Notes: generated from the letters alone by a model not told the origin. A stretch of 64,000 nt of DNA from Mycolicibacterium sp. CR10 (GCF_005222675.1 NZ_STGE01000081.1:1-64000); one strand, 5' to 3'. Counted from the stretch's first letter, positions 42,661 to 52,036 are shown. Made by a program: numbers and translations.

Positions 42661-44032
42661 GCCCCACCGCTTTCGCATACAGGTCGAGAAAACGTGTGTC
42701 CGGGTCGTACGTCTTCTTCACTGTCTTGTAGATCTCGCCACCATAGAGTTCGTCGAACTCCTCGGGTGTGTAGTACGCGTCGGAGTACAGCGACTTGTGC
42801 CCATTGAGCTCGCTGATCCTGCGCTCGATCATCTTGTTGGTGTACCCCTCCTCAGGGCCGACGGGCACCGATGACCAGAAGCCGATGTTGACGTAGGTGT
42901 GGTTGTGTCGCAGCGGGTACAGAGGCCAGTCGCCGCCATCACGAAGCCGCAACGGGCACAACCAGATCGGCTCGATAGGTACGTTCTCCAGGAACCACTG
43001 TACGAACTCGGTGGTCCGCTCGATCGGCACCTCGACGTCCTGGACCACTCGCTCACGAGGCGGCCGGCCGTTGCGGATCTCGATGCGGTCGGCGATGTCG
43101 AATCGCTGGTCGTAGCCGATGAGCTTCCAGTAGAAGCTGCTGCGCCGGAGCTTGCGTGGCCACCACCGGCGGATGCGCGGGTTCTGTGCTCCGAACGCCC
43201 TCGAGCACCAGAACCAGTCGGTGTCCCAACGCCACAGGTAGTCGAGGATGGTGAGGCGGTCGTGCTTTTCACCGGCGGGATGCTGAATGGACTGGTAGTA
43301 GATGTCCTGGCCGGTGTAGTCGCTGACGGGTCCGGGAGTCGCCGTCCGGACACCGAGGCAGAGGTAGCCTTCGTCGGCGCTGAAGACCACACCGTCGAGG
43401 TAGTCGACCGGGTCGCCGTCGAGGCCGCCGGTCTCGATGATGCGGTCCATGGTGTCAACCAGGTCGGTCACCGTGTGGAATCTGAGATGCCGGAGTGCGA
43501 CAAACGGCTTGACCGGCTCCAGCTCGATCTTCAGGCGAACCGAGTAGCCAAGTGTGCCATAGGAATTCGGGAAGGCATAGAAAAGATCCGAGCGCTGCTC
43601 ACGACTGGCAGTGACGATATCGCCGGTGCCGGTGAGGATGTCCATCTCCAGGACGGATTCGTGGGGCAGTCCGTTGCGGAACGACGCCGACTCGATTCCG
43701 AGTCCGGTGACCGCACCGCCCAGCGTGATGGTCTTGAGCTGCGGCACCACCAGCGGCGACAGGCCGTGGGGCAGCGTGGCCGCGACGAGGTCCTCGTAGG
43801 TGCACATGCCGGCCACGTCGGCGGTGCGGGCGTCCGGGTCGACGGCGATGACACCCGTCAGCCCCGACGTGTCCAGGCCCGGGCCGCTGTGCTTCGCCCG
43901 GGCGCGAAACAGGTTGGACGTGCGCTTCGCCAAGCGGACGGAGGAGTTCGGGGGGATGGCGTGGAAGCTCGCCAGCAGTCTCTCCACGCCTGCCGCGTGG
44001 GCCGACTGCGCTTCGATCGATGCAACAGTCAC
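42653..44032 (-). CDS. FAD-linked oxidase, DHCR24-like (Rv3719 type)
   Basis: 459 residues. The N-terminal PCMH-type FAD domain is seen in TSGLTGVIAVDPDARTADV and PQLKTITLGGAVTGLGIES; the C-terminal part is the substrate-binding cap. This family reduces or oxidises double bonds in sterols and fatty acyl chains. Together with the methyltransferase downstream it may complete methyl-branched fatty acid synthesis by reducing a methylene intermediate. It is divergent from the SRPBCC gene. Substrate is inferred from the pairing. Confidence 0.87.
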   Translation of the reverse strand: MTVASIEAQSAHAAGVERLLASFHAIPPNSSVRLAKRTSNLFRARAKHSGPGLDTSGLTGVIAVDPDARTADVAGMCTYEDLVAATLPHGLSPLVVPQLKTITLGGAVTGLGIESASFRNGLPHESVLEMDILTGTGDIVTASREQRSDLFYAFPNSYGTLGYSVRLKIELEPVKPFVALRHLRFHTVTDLVDTMDRIIETGGLDGDPVDYLDGVVFSADEGYLCLGVRTATPGPVSDYTGQDIYYQSIQHPAGEKHDRLTILDYLWRWDTDWFWCSRAFGAQNPRIRRWWPRKLRRSSFYWKLIGYDQRFDIADRIEIRNGRPPRERVVQDVEVPIERTTEFVQWFLENVPIEPIWLCPLRLRDGGDWPLYPLRHNHTYVNIGFWSSVPVGPEEGYTNKMIERRISELNGHKSLYSDAYYTPEEFDELYGGEIYKTVKKTYDPDTRFLDLYAKAVGRR

Positions 44033-44121
44033 ACATATACGCTAGACCCCGGTGGCACCCGATGCGACCGCACCGACCCGGGATCACTCCCGTTCACCCC
44101 CCGATATAGGAGTCTTCACCG

Positions 44122-44577
44122 ATGGGACAGGTCAGCGCCTCCAGCACTGTCTTGATCAATGCCGAGCCCGACACCGTCCTCGCGGCAGTCGCCGACTACC
44201 AGGCCATGCGCCCGAAGATTCTCTCCCCGCAATACAGCGGCTACCAGGTGCTCGAGGGTGGTCAGGGTGCCGGAACCGTGGCCTCGTGGAAGCTCCAGGC
44301 CACCAAGTCGCGCTCCCGCGACGTCAAGGCGAACGTCGACGTCGCAGGTCACACCGTGATCGAGAAGGACGCGAACTCGTCGATGGTGACCAACTGGACC
44401 GTCGCACCTGCGGGCCCGGGCGCGTCGGTGACCGTCAAGACGTCCTGGACGGGCGCCGGTGGGGTCGGCGGCTTCTTCGAGAAGACGTTCGCGCCGCTCG
44501 GGCTGCGCAAGATCCAGGCCGAGGTGCTGGGCAACCTCAAGCGTGAGGTCGAGGGGACGCTCGGCGTCCAGACTTAG
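44122..44577 (+). CDS. SRPBCC-superfamily protein (Rv3718c type)
   Basis: 151 residues with a START/Bet v1-like fold: GQVSASSTVLINAEPDTVLAAVADYQAMRP at the start and a long C-terminal helix (LGLRKIQAEVLGNLKREVEGTLG). The fold binds hydrophobic ligands. The stop codon overlaps the convergent amidase stop. Position matches Rv3718c, function unknown. Confidence 0.82.
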   Translation: MGQVSASSTVLINAEPDTVLAAVADYQAMRPKILSPQYSGYQVLEGGQGAGTVASWKLQATKSRSRDVKANVDVAGHTVIEKDANSSMVTNWTVAPAGPGASVTVKTSWTGAGGVGGFFEKTFAPLGLRKIQAEVLGNLKREVEGTLGVQT

Positions 44578-45320
44578 CCCTGGGTGCTGAGGAAGGCGAC
44601 GATCCCGCGGACGACGGCGTCGGCGTACTTCTGGCGTCCCTGCTCCGTCGTCATCAGCGCCGAGTCGGCCGGATTCTTCATGTTCCCGAGTTCAACGAGG
44701 ATCGACGGGTACTGGGCCAGGTTGAGCCCGGCGATGTCGGAGCGCGGGTTGAGACCCGACGATCCGATGTACGTCGAGGGCGGAATGCCCGATCCGGCGA
44801 GCTGATCGCGCATCACCCTGGCGAACTGCACCGATGGGCCCGCCTGCGCGGCGTTGAGCGGTGGCGAGGAGTACAGCACGTGGAAGCCGCGTCCGTTGGC
44901 CGGACCGCCGTCGCCGTGGATCGAGACCACGGCGTTGGGCCGGATCTGGTTGGCCATCGCCGCCCGTTCGTCGACGCAGGGACCCGCTCCGGTGTCGTCG
45001 CCCCGGGACATCGCGGTTCGCACCCCCAGCGCGGTCAGAGCCTGTCGGATTCGCAGGGTGGTGTCCCAGGCGAAGGTGTGTTCGGGGAATCCGTCGTCGG
45101 TGGTGGTGCCGCTGGCCTGGCAGTCCTTGGTGCCGCCACGTCCGGTGGGGACCTGACGGCTCAACCCGTCCATGGACGCCTGATGGCCGGGGTCGAGGAA
45201 GACGATCTTGCCCGCGACGCTGGTCGGGGCCGCGTGAGCGGGGCTGACGACGGTCGACGCGGCGATGAGCATCGCGGCGGCGATCGGGGCGCCGACACGC
45301 AGGCAGGCTGGCACGTGCAC
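44574..45320 (-). CDS. ami1: N-acetylmuramoyl-L-alanine amidase Ami1 (Rv3717)
   Basis: About 248 residues from GTG 45320. A signal peptide (GAPIAAAMLIAASTVVSPAHA) precedes an Amidase_3 zinc domain: first His in FLDPGHQ, later ligand in SIHGDGG, and the catalytic glutamate in ILVELGNM. It cleaves the lactyl-peptide bond of peptidoglycan in the periplasm and is important for cell separation. It lacks a separate cell-wall-binding domain, as Rv3717 does. An upstream in-frame start at 45476 would add residues that overlap the ybaB gene and is rejected. Confidence 0.9.
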   Translation of the reverse strand: MHVPACLRVGAPIAAAMLIAASTVVSPAHAAPTSVAGKIVFLDPGHQASMDGLSRQVPTGRGGTKDCQASGTTTDDGFPEHTFAWDTTLRIRQALTALGVRTAMSRGDDTGAGPCVDERAAMANQIRPNAVVSIHGDGGPANGRGFHVLYSSPPLNAAQAGPSVQFARVMRDQLAGSGIPPSTYIGSSGLNPRSDIAGLNLAQYPSILVELGNMKNPADSALMTTEQGRQKYADAVVRGIVAFLSTQG

Positions 45321-45442
45321 GGCGCCACGGTAGCCCGCATGCGGACTACGCTTAAACCCCAAAGCCTCGAATCTCGGCGAGCGCAACCAAGTCGAGACCG
45401 ATATGACACCTTTTTGCAGACCAACACGTACAGAGGACCAGC

Positions 45443-45775
45443 ATGCAGCCCGGTGGCCAACCCGATATGTCCGCACTGCTCGCGCAGGCCCAGCAGGTGC
45501 AGCAGCAGTTGATGGAGGCGCAGGAGGCCCTCGCCAACGCCGAGGTGCACGGTCAGGCCGGCGGCGGACTCGTTCAGGTCACCATGCGGGGCAGCGGTGA
45601 AGTGGTTGCGGTGTCCATCGACCCGAAGGTTGTCGATCCCTCCGACGTGGAGACGTTGCAAGACCTCGTCGTCGGTGCGGTTGCCGACGCCGCCAAGCAG
45701 GTCACCATCCTGGCCCATGACCGGCTCGGCCCGCTGGCTGGCGGCATGGGCGGCCTCGGCTTGCCGGGGATGTGA
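45443..45775 (+). CDS. ybaB: YbaB/EbfC nucleoid-associated protein
   Basis: 110 residues with the family core ALLAQAQQVQQQLMEAQEAL, VQVTMRGSGEVVAVSIDPKVV and a helical C-terminus ending in Gly/Leu/Met. These dimeric proteins bind DNA and always sit next to recR, which starts 4 bp downstream here. The exact role in DNA organisation or recombination is unclear. Confidence 0.92.
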   Translation: MQPGGQPDMSALLAQAQQVQQQLMEAQEALANAEVHGQAGGGLVQVTMRGSGEVVAVSIDPKVVDPSDVETLQDLVVGAVADAAKQVTILAHDRLGPLAGGMGGLGLPGM

Positions 45776-45779
45776 CTCT

Positions 45780-46391
45780 TTGTTTGAAGGCCCGGTCCAG
45801 GATCTCATCGACGAACTCGGCAAGCTGCCCGGTATCGGCCCGAAGAGCGCGCAGCGCATCGCTTTTCATCTGTTGTCGGTCGAGCCTCCTGATATCGACA
45901 GACTGACCGCGGTACTGAACAAGGTGCGCGACGGCGTGAACTTCTGCGGCGTATGCGGAAACGTCAGCGACGAGGACCGCTGCCGAATCTGCAGCGATTC
46001 CCGTCGCGACGCCTCGCTGGTCTGTGTGGTCGAAGAACCCAAGGATGTACAGGCCGTCGAACGCACCCGGGAGTTCCGCGGGCGCTACCACGTGCTCGGC
46101 GGCGCGCTCGATCCGCTGTCGGGCATCGGACCCGACCAGCTGCGAATCCGCGAGCTGCTCAACAGGATCGGAGAGCGTGTCGACGGTGTCGACGTCGCCG
46201 AGGTGATCATCGCCACCGACCCGAACACCGAGGGTGAGGCCACCGCCACCTACCTGGTGCGGATGCTGCGTGACATCCCCGGGCTCTCGGTGACCCGCAT
46301 CGCCTCCGGCCTGCCGATGGGCGGTGACCTGGAGTTCGCCGACGAGCTGACGTTGGGGCGCGCGCTGGCCGGCCGTCGCGCGATGGTCTGA
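45780..46391 (+). CDS. recR: Recombination mediator RecR
   Basis: 203 residues from a TTG start at 45780, the same length as the M. tuberculosis protein. The helix-hairpin-helix PGIGPKSAQRIAFHLL, the C4 zinc finger (CGVCGNVSDEDRCRIC), and the Toprim domain (VVEEPKDVQAVE, ATDPNTEGEATA) are complete. RecR works with RecO, and in some bacteria RecF, to load RecA on gapped DNA. No Rv3714c homologue separates it from gatD. Confidence 0.94.
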   Translation: MFEGPVQDLIDELGKLPGIGPKSAQRIAFHLLSVEPPDIDRLTAVLNKVRDGVNFCGVCGNVSDEDRCRICSDSRRDASLVCVVEEPKDVQAVERTREFRGRYHVLGGALDPLSGIGPDQLRIRELLNRIGERVDGVDVAEVIIATDPNTEGEATATYLVRMLRDIPGLSVTRIASGLPMGGDLEFADELTLGRALAGRRAMV

Positions 46392-46456
46392 CTCGGGTTC
46401 GTGCGCCGAACGTACGTCGCGCGATGGTCTGACTCGGGTTCGCGCGCCGAACGTAC
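46375..46456. repeat. 41-bp tandem duplication across the recR stop codon
   Basis: Copy 1 (46375-46415) contains the last codons and the stop of recR; copy 2 (46416-46456) repeats it with one change. Both include GCGATGGTCTGACTCGGG and end GCCGAACGTAC. Confidence 0.93.
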
Positions 46457-46551
46457 GCTCTATGACGGTTCCAGGCCGATTTTCGTCAGAAACCGTACAT
46501 TCGCGTGCTACCGCTTAGACGCGACGCGCTGACGCGACGCGGCGCGCTGCC

Positions 46552-46621
46552 GCTGGGCGCTGACGCTCAGACGAGACGCTCTGCCGGCTGGGCGCTGACG
46601 ATCAGACGCGACGCGGTGCCG
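46552..46621. repeat. 35-bp tandem duplication across the gatD stop codon
   Basis: Copies at 46552-46586 and 46587-46621 share GCTGGGCGCTGACG-TCAGACG-GACGC. The copy at 46587 holds the gatD stop (46602-46604). The bases just left of them (46511-46551) hold more degenerate GACGCG repeats, and the rest of the recR-gatD gap has nothing else recognisable. Confidence 0.8.
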
Positions 46622-47318
46622 CCAGGCGTTCCCGGCGCAGCAGCGTGACCTCCGGAAGTTCCAGCGGCGCCAACGGGCCGACGACCTTGGCGAGCAGGTG
46701 GTCGGCGAGTTCCGGATTGCGGGCCAGGCAGCAGCCGTGCAGATAGGTGGCGACGATGCTGCCCTGCACCGCGCCGTCGATACCGTCGCCCGCGCGGTTC
46801 CCGGCCCCCTTCGTCACGGCCGCCAGTGGACGGGCCTGGGCGCCCAGAACTGTTCCGCCACGGTGATTCTCGAATCCGGTCAACGGTTGGGTCAACCCGT
46901 CGACGAGCGGGTTCGCACAGACCTCGCCGATGGTGCGCTCCGGTTGTGGCGACGTCGTCAGGTCGAGCACGCCGACTCCGTCGACGCGCTCCCCGGCCGA
47001 GGTCTCATACCAGTGCCCGAGGACCTGGATGGCGGCGCAGATCGCCAGCACGGGCGCACCCCGTGAAATGGCTTGCTGCAGACCGGGATAGCGGATCAAG
47101 TGCTTGGTGGCCAAGCGTTGCGCGTAATCCTCCGCGCCGCCCAGCGTGTACAGATCGAGCTCCGAGGGCACCGGGTCGTCGAGGGTAATCGGCACGATGT
47201 CCGCGTCGATTCCCCGGAGCCGCAACCGCTGTCGCAGAACCACCGAGTTGCCGCCGTCGCCATAGGTGCCCATCACGTCGGGCAGCACCAGCCCGATCCG
47301 CACCGTCGACTGGCTCAC
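46602..47318 (-). CDS. gatD: Lipid II isoglutaminyl synthase, glutaminase subunit GatD
   Basis: 238 residues of the class I (triad) glutamine amidotransferase, CobB/CobQ type. The nucleophile Cys is in LAICAAIQVLG and the catalytic His in YLHGC. GatD supplies ammonia to MurT to amidate the alpha-carboxyl of D-Glu in peptidoglycan precursors. GTG 47318 overlaps the murT stop as GTGA. Position matches Rv3713. Confidence 0.93.
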   Translation of the reverse strand: MSQSTVRIGLVLPDVMGTYGDGGNSVVLRQRLRLRGIDADIVPITLDDPVPSELDLYTLGGAEDYAQRLATKHLIRYPGLQQAISRGAPVLAICAAIQVLGHWYETSAGERVDGVGVLDLTTSPQPERTIGEVCANPLVDGLTQPLTGFENHRGGTVLGAQARPLAAVTKGAGNRAGDGIDGAVQGSIVATYLHGCCLARNPELADHLLAKVVGPLAPLELPEVTLLRRERLAAPRRV

Positions 47319-48610
47319 GCGAGACGCTCCAGGATGCGGTTGAGCTGCAGGAAGGCGGTGTAGTTCGCGATGACCTCCACATGGCCGGGCGGACAAGAGT
47401 CGATGGCGCGGACGGTGTCGTGCACCAGGGTGTGGTCGACTCCCGCATAGCCCAGACGCACCGCGAGGTCGGTGCCGCGCTCGCCGGCGGCCACCACGTG
47501 CACGGTCTCGAAGTGTTCGAAGCGCACGTCCCACAGCCATGACAGGTCTTCGCCGTCGGGGACCTGGCCGTTGACGGCGATCACGACGCCCGCGGCATCA
47601 CGGTCCACCATCGACAGCGCCTCCTGCCAGCCGGCCGGGTTCTTCGCGAGCAGCACCCGGGCGGTGTGCGCACCGATCTGAACAGTCCGGTACCGCCCGG
47701 CCACCTCGTCCACCAGCGACACCGCGGCCACGGCGGCGGCGGGGTCGGCACCCAGCGTCACGGCGGCGGCGACCGCCTGCGTGGCGTTACCCCGGTTCAC
47801 TGCGCCGGGCAGCGCCAAGGTCATCGGCAGCGACAGGCCGTCGGGCCCGTGGATGTGGGTGTCGTCGAACCACCAGTCGGGGTCGGGCCGCTTGAAGGCC
47901 GGAGGGCCTCCGGGCCCGACATCGGGCCCGGTGCCGGTCGAGTACCAGTGTGTCCCGTCGCGCACGATGATCTCCCCGGAGCGTGGACAACTCACCGAGT
48001 CACCCGCCCAGCCGCCCCCCGCGGCCACCCACACCACGTGGGGGCTGTCGTAGGCGGCCGATGTCATCAGGACGTCGTCACAGTTGGCGACGACCACCGC
48101 GGACGGGTGGCGGGCGAGCCCGGCGCGCAGGGTGCGCTCGATGTGGTTGATCTCACCGACACGGTCGAGTTGGTCACGTGAGAGGTTCAACAAAACGATC
48201 ACCGCGGCATCAACTGCGTCCAAGACGTGGGGGACATGCATCTCGTCGACCTCGAGAGCGGCCAGGGACGCGCCCGGTGCGGCGGCCAGCGCAGCCACCA
48301 GCCCGGCGTCCATGTTGGCGCCCTCGGCGTTGGTCGCCACCGGACCCAGCGTGGCCAGCGCCGCGGCCGTCATCCGGGTGGTCGTCGACTTGCCGTTGGT
48401 GCCCGTCACGACGACGGAACGGCGGTCGCGACCCAGCTGGCCCAGGATCGAGCGGTCCAGCGTCATCGACACCAACCCGCCGATCATGGCGCCGGCCCCC
48501 CGGCCTGTGACGCGAGACGCCCACCGTGCGCCTGCGCCGGCCGCGAGCGCGACTCGTCCGCGTACCGAGATTCCCCGGGCGCTTCGCTCCTGCCCTCCGC
48601 GGGTGACCAT
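47315..48610 (-). CDS. murT: Lipid II isoglutaminyl synthase subunit MurT
   Basis: About 431 residues from ATG 48610. Mur-ligase ATP site GTNGKSTTTRM, middle domain with LNLSRDQLDRVGEI and the inserted Cys-containing ribbon (ANCDD, SVSCPRSG), and the C-terminal DUF1727 domain are in order. MurT activates D-glutamate of lipid II with ATP, and GatD donates the ammonia. The first about 20 residues are basic and poorly conserved, so a start slightly downstream is possible. Position matches Rv3712. Confidence 0.92.
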   Translation of the reverse strand: MVTRGGQERSARGISVRGRVALAAGAGARWASRVTGRGAGAMIGGLVSMTLDRSILGQLGRDRRSVVVTGTNGKSTTTRMTAAALATLGPVATNAEGANMDAGLVAALAAAPGASLAALEVDEMHVPHVLDAVDAAVIVLLNLSRDQLDRVGEINHIERTLRAGLARHPSAVVVANCDDVLMTSAAYDSPHVVWVAAGGGWAGDSVSCPRSGEIIVRDGTHWYSTGTGPDVGPGGPPAFKRPDPDWWFDDTHIHGPDGLSLPMTLALPGAVNRGNATQAVAAAVTLGADPAAAVAAVSLVDEVAGRYRTVQIGAHTARVLLAKNPAGWQEALSMVDRDAAGVVIAVNGQVPDGEDLSWLWDVRFEHFETVHVVAAGERGTDLAVRLGYAGVDHTLVHDTVRAIDSCPPGHVEVIANYTAFLQLNRILERLA

Positions 48611-48687
48611 TCCCGGCAGTCTAGAAGGGTGGCCGACACGCGGCGTATCGAGCGGGGCTTGTCGGGCCTGCGTGCCATCCTCGATAT

Positions 48688-49689
48688 GTGAGCTCAACCG
48701 CCGGACACCACTGGGGCAGGTCAGCCGACCAGACCGGTGCCGGCTGGGCCGTCGTCGACGTCGAGACCTCGGGTTTTCAGCCGGGGCAGGCGCGCGTCCT
48801 GAGCATCGCGGCGCTGGCCCTCAGTGACGACGGAAACGTCGAGAAGAGCCTCTACAGCCTGCTCAATCCCGGCGTCGACCCCGGTCCCACCCACGTCCAC
48901 GGACTCACTAACGAGATGCTGCAGGGCCAGCCGACCTTCGGTGACATCGTCGGGGACCTGATCGACCTGCTGCGCGGGCGCACCCTGGTCGCCCACAACG
49001 TCGGCTTCGACTACGGGTTCCTGTCCGCTGAGGCCGAGCTCGTCGAGGCCGAGCTGCCGGTGGAGAGCGTGATGTGCACCGTCGAGCTGGCCCGTCGCCT
49101 CGACCTCGGGACCGAGAACCTGAGGCTAGAGACGCTCGCCGCGCACTGGGGCATCACCCAGATGAAGCCGCACGACGCTCTGGACGACGCCATGGTGCTC
49201 GCCCAGATCCTCAAGCCCGTGCTGGTGCGCGCCCAGGAGCGCAGGGTGTGGCTGCCGGTGCATCAGGTGACCCGCCGCACCTGGCCCAACGGCCGGGTCA
49301 CCCACGACGAGCTGCGCCCCCTGAAGGTGCTGGCAGCCAGAATGCCCTGTCCGTTCGCGAATCCCGGACGGTTCGTGGCGGGCCGGCCGTTGGTGCAGGG
49401 CATGCGCGTCGCGATCGCGGCCGAGGTGAGCCACACCTATGAAGAGCTCATCGAGCGCATTCTGCACGCCGGACTGGCCTACACCGATGCTGTGGATCTG
49501 CACACGTCGCTGGTGGTCTGCGACGACGCCACACCCGAGCAGGGAAGGGGTTACCAGGCCGCGGAGCTCGGGGTGCCGTTGGTGCCCAGTGCCGAGTTCA
49601 TGCGTTGCCTGGACTCGGTGATCGGCGGCCCCGCAGTCGAGGAGTTCGTCGATGCGTCGGCCGCCGATGACCAGTTCACGCTGTTCTGA
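48688..49689 (+). CDS. dnaQ: DnaQ-like DEDDh 3'-5' exonuclease
   Basis: 333 residues. Exo I VVDVETSGF, Exo II HNVGFDYGF and Exo III HDALDDA give the DEDDh signature. The C-terminal part, after residue 200, is a BRCT-like extension (GMRVAIAAEVSHTYEELIERIL). This is the Rv3711c type, named DnaQ, although proofreading in mycobacteria is mainly done by the PHP domain of DnaE1. The GTG start lies directly after a short upstream gap divergent from murT. Confidence 0.88.
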   Translation: MSSTAGHHWGRSADQTGAGWAVVDVETSGFQPGQARVLSIAALALSDDGNVEKSLYSLLNPGVDPGPTHVHGLTNEMLQGQPTFGDIVGDLIDLLRGRTLVAHNVGFDYGFLSAEAELVEAELPVESVMCTVELARRLDLGTENLRLETLAAHWGITQMKPHDALDDAMVLAQILKPVLVRAQERRVWLPVHQVTRRTWPNGRVTHDELRPLKVLAARMPCPFANPGRFVAGRPLVQGMRVAIAAEVSHTYEELIERILHAGLAYTDAVDLHTSLVVCDDATPEQGRGYQAAELGVPLVPSAEFMRCLDSVIGGPAVEEFVDASAADDQFTLF

Positions 49690-49707
49690 ACATCGGTGCG
49701 CTCGAAA

Positions 49708-50091
49708 CTAGCTCAGCGCCTTGGCTTTCAAAGAGTCGAACTCCGCCCCGGTGATCGTGCCCGCTTCCAGTAGCGCCTTGGCGTCGGCGATCTCCTGCGC
49801 CGGTGATCGACCGGCCGCGTCCCGGATGTATTCGTCGGCCTGCTGCTTGGCCTGCAGCGCCTGATCACGCGCCCGCTCGGCCATACCCTGGCCGCGCACG
49901 ATCAGGTAGACGAGTGCCGTCAAGTAGGGCACGGCGATCAGGAAGACGACCCAGATCGCCTTGACCCAGCCCGAGGTCTTGTGATCACGCCCGAACAGAT
50001 CGGCCAAGATGTTGAACAGGATCATCAAGTACGCGATGAACGCGAAGATGACGACCGCTGACCAGAGATAGTCCCAGAACGAATCCCACAT
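49708..50091 (-). CDS. PLDc_N/SHOCT membrane protein
   Basis: 127 residues from ATG 50091, preceded by AAGGAG. Two membrane helices (about 9-32 and 43-65; WVVFLIAVPYLTALVYLIVRG) form a PLDc_N-like segment, and a C-terminal SHOCT motif (IADAKALLEAGTITGAEFDSLKAKAL) follows a short coiled stretch. Function unknown; small envelope proteins of this type are common in actinobacteria. It follows leuA on the opposite side of dnaQ and is convergent with dnaQ. Confidence 0.82.
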   Translation of the reverse strand: MWDSFWDYLWSAVVIFAFIAYLMILFNILADLFGRDHKTSGWVKAIWVVFLIAVPYLTALVYLIVRGQGMAERARDQALQAKQQADEYIRDAAGRSPAQEIADAKALLEAGTITGAEFDSLKAKALS

Positions 50092-50137
50092 GTACGGCTG
50101 CTCCTTAACCGAGTCGCGCAATTTGCGCGGACGTCAG

Positions 50138-51946
50138 TTAAGCACGAGCGGCACGGTTCACCGCAGAGACGACCGCTCGCAGCGAGGCCGTTGTGATCGA
50201 CGTCGCAATCCCGACGCCCCACACGGTCTTGCCGCCGATCGAGGCCTCGACGTAGGCCGCGGCCTTGGCTTCCTCGCCCGCCGACATCGCGTGCTCGGAG
50301 TAGTCCAGCACGTTGACGTCATAGCCGACGGCCCCTAATGCGTCGACGAATGCCGCCAGCGGACCGTTTCCGGCGCCGACGATCTCGCGCTCCACGCCGT
50401 CGATCTTGACCGTGGCCGTGATCGTGTCGGTGCCGCCGTCGACCTCCGAGGCGTCCACCTTCTGGCGGATCCGCTCCAGCGGCGTCAGCGGGGCCAGGTA
50501 CTCGTCGGCGAACGCGCCCCACATCTCCTTGGGTGACACCTCGCCGCCCTCACCATCGGTGATCTGCTGAATCGCCTTGGAGAACTCGATCTGCAGACGC
50601 CGCGGCAGGGCCAGTCCGTGGTCAGCCTTCATGATGTAGGCGACGCCGCCCTTGCCGGACTGGGAGTTCACCCGGATGACGGCCTCGTAGGTGCGGCCGA
50701 CGTCCTTCGGGTCGATGGGCAGGTACGGGACCTGCCACAGAATATCGTCGACGTCCGAATCCGATTCATCCGCAGCGACTTTCATCGCGTCCAGACCCTT
50801 GTTGATGGCGTCCTGGTGGCTGCCGGAGAACGCGGTGTACACCAGGTCTCCGCCGTAGGGATGACGCTCGGGTACCGGCAGTTGATTGCAGTACTCCACG
50901 GTGCGGCGGATCTCGTCGATGTTGGAGAAGTCGATCTGCGGATCCACTCCGCGGGAGAACAGATTCAAGCCCAGCGTCACCAGACACACATTGCCGGTGC
51001 GCTCACCGTTGCCGAACAGGCAGCCCTCGATCCGGTCGGCACCGGCCGCGTAGCCCAATTCGGCTGCGGCAACTGCGGTTCCGCGGTCATTGTGCGGGTG
51101 CAGACTCAGGATGATGGAGTCCCGGCGGGCCAGGTTGCGGCTCATCCACTCGATGGAGTCGGCGTAGACGTTGGGGGTCGCCATCTCGACCGTGGCCGGC
51201 AGGTTGACGATCAGCGGCACCTCGGGGGTGGGGCCGACGATGTCGGACACGGCGTCGCACACCTCGACCGCGTACTCCAGCTCGGTGCCGGTGTAGGACT
51301 CCGGGGAGTACTCGAACCGCCACTGGGTGCCCGGGTACTTCTTGGCCTCCTCGACGCACATCCGGGCGCCCTCGGTGGCGATCTTCTTCACGGTGTCGCG
51401 GTCCGCCCGAAACACCACGCGCCGCTGCAGGATCGACGTCGAATTGTAGAAGTGCACGATGGCCCGGGGCGCGCCTTCACAGGCGACGAAGGTGCGCTCG
51501 ATCAGCTCCGGGCGGCACTGGGTCAGCACCTGGATGGTGACGTCATCGGGGATCGCGCCCTCGGTGATGATCTCGCGGACGAAGTCGAAGTCGGTCTGGC
51601 TGGCCGACGGAAACCCGACCTCGATCTCCTTATAGCCCATCCGCACCAGCAGGTCGAACATGCGGCGCTTGCGGGCGGGGCTCATCGGGTCGATCAGCGC
51701 CTGGTTGCCGTCACGCAGATCCACGGCGCACCACATCGGCGCAGAGTCGATCATTTTGTCGGGCCAGGTGCGGTCCGGCAGCCGAATGGGCTCCACCTCG
51801 TCGTCGAAGCTGCGGTAGCGGCTGACGGGCATCGACGTGGTGCGCTGGGTGTTCCAGGACGGCTGCGTCGAGTGGGGTGCACCGTCGGGGGTGCGAATCG
51901 TGCGTACGGACGAGTAGGCGTCTGCGGGGTTGAAGTTCTCGGTCAT
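50138..51946 (-). CDS. leuA: 2-isopropylmalate synthase
   Basis: 602 residues. The TIM barrel has the metal site AVDLRDGNQAL and LHPHNDRGTA, followed by the linker subdomains and the C-terminal regulatory domain that binds leucine. It condenses acetyl-CoA with 2-oxoisovalerate as the first step of leucine synthesis. The 57-bp tandem repeats seen inside leuA of M. tuberculosis are absent. It is preceded by a leader peptide and hairpin (51998-52062), so expression is probably attenuated by leucine supply, in addition to feedback inhibition. Confidence 0.95.
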   Translation of the reverse strand: MTENFNPADAYSSVRTIRTPDGAPHSTQPSWNTQRTTSMPVSRYRSFDDEVEPIRLPDRTWPDKMIDSAPMWCAVDLRDGNQALIDPMSPARKRRMFDLLVRMGYKEIEVGFPSASQTDFDFVREIITEGAIPDDVTIQVLTQCRPELIERTFVACEGAPRAIVHFYNSTSILQRRVVFRADRDTVKKIATEGARMCVEEAKKYPGTQWRFEYSPESYTGTELEYAVEVCDAVSDIVGPTPEVPLIVNLPATVEMATPNVYADSIEWMSRNLARRDSIILSLHPHNDRGTAVAAAELGYAAGADRIEGCLFGNGERTGNVCLVTLGLNLFSRGVDPQIDFSNIDEIRRTVEYCNQLPVPERHPYGGDLVYTAFSGSHQDAINKGLDAMKVAADESDSDVDDILWQVPYLPIDPKDVGRTYEAVIRVNSQSGKGGVAYIMKADHGLALPRRLQIEFSKAIQQITDGEGGEVSPKEMWGAFADEYLAPLTPLERIRQKVDASEVDGGTDTITATVKIDGVEREIVGAGNGPLAAFVDALGAVGYDVNVLDYSEHAMSAGEEAKAAAYVEASIGGKTVWGVGIATSITTASLRAVVSAVNRAARA

Positions 51947-51997
51947 GGGTGCTCCGGAAGGTCTAGGTGGACTTCAGACCGGCGCATCGCCAAACAC

Positions 51998-52036
51998 CCG
52001 CGACGGGAGGCCAGTCTGGATCAGACCCCGTCGCGG
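51998..52036 (-). promoter_or_regulatory. Attenuator-type hairpin in the leuA leader
   Basis: CCGCGACGGG pairs with CCCGTCGCGG, and inside it GTCTG pairs with CAGAC, giving one long stem. The 3' half of the leader peptide reading frame lies in the ascending arm, so a ribosome stalled at the leucine codons would change its folding. A second small hairpin, AGACC/GGTCT, lies nearer the leuA start. Confidence 0.7.

Noticed and set aside
50138..51946. leuA VNTR as in M. tuberculosis
   Set aside because: The protein is 602 residues and no 57-bp repeat is present.
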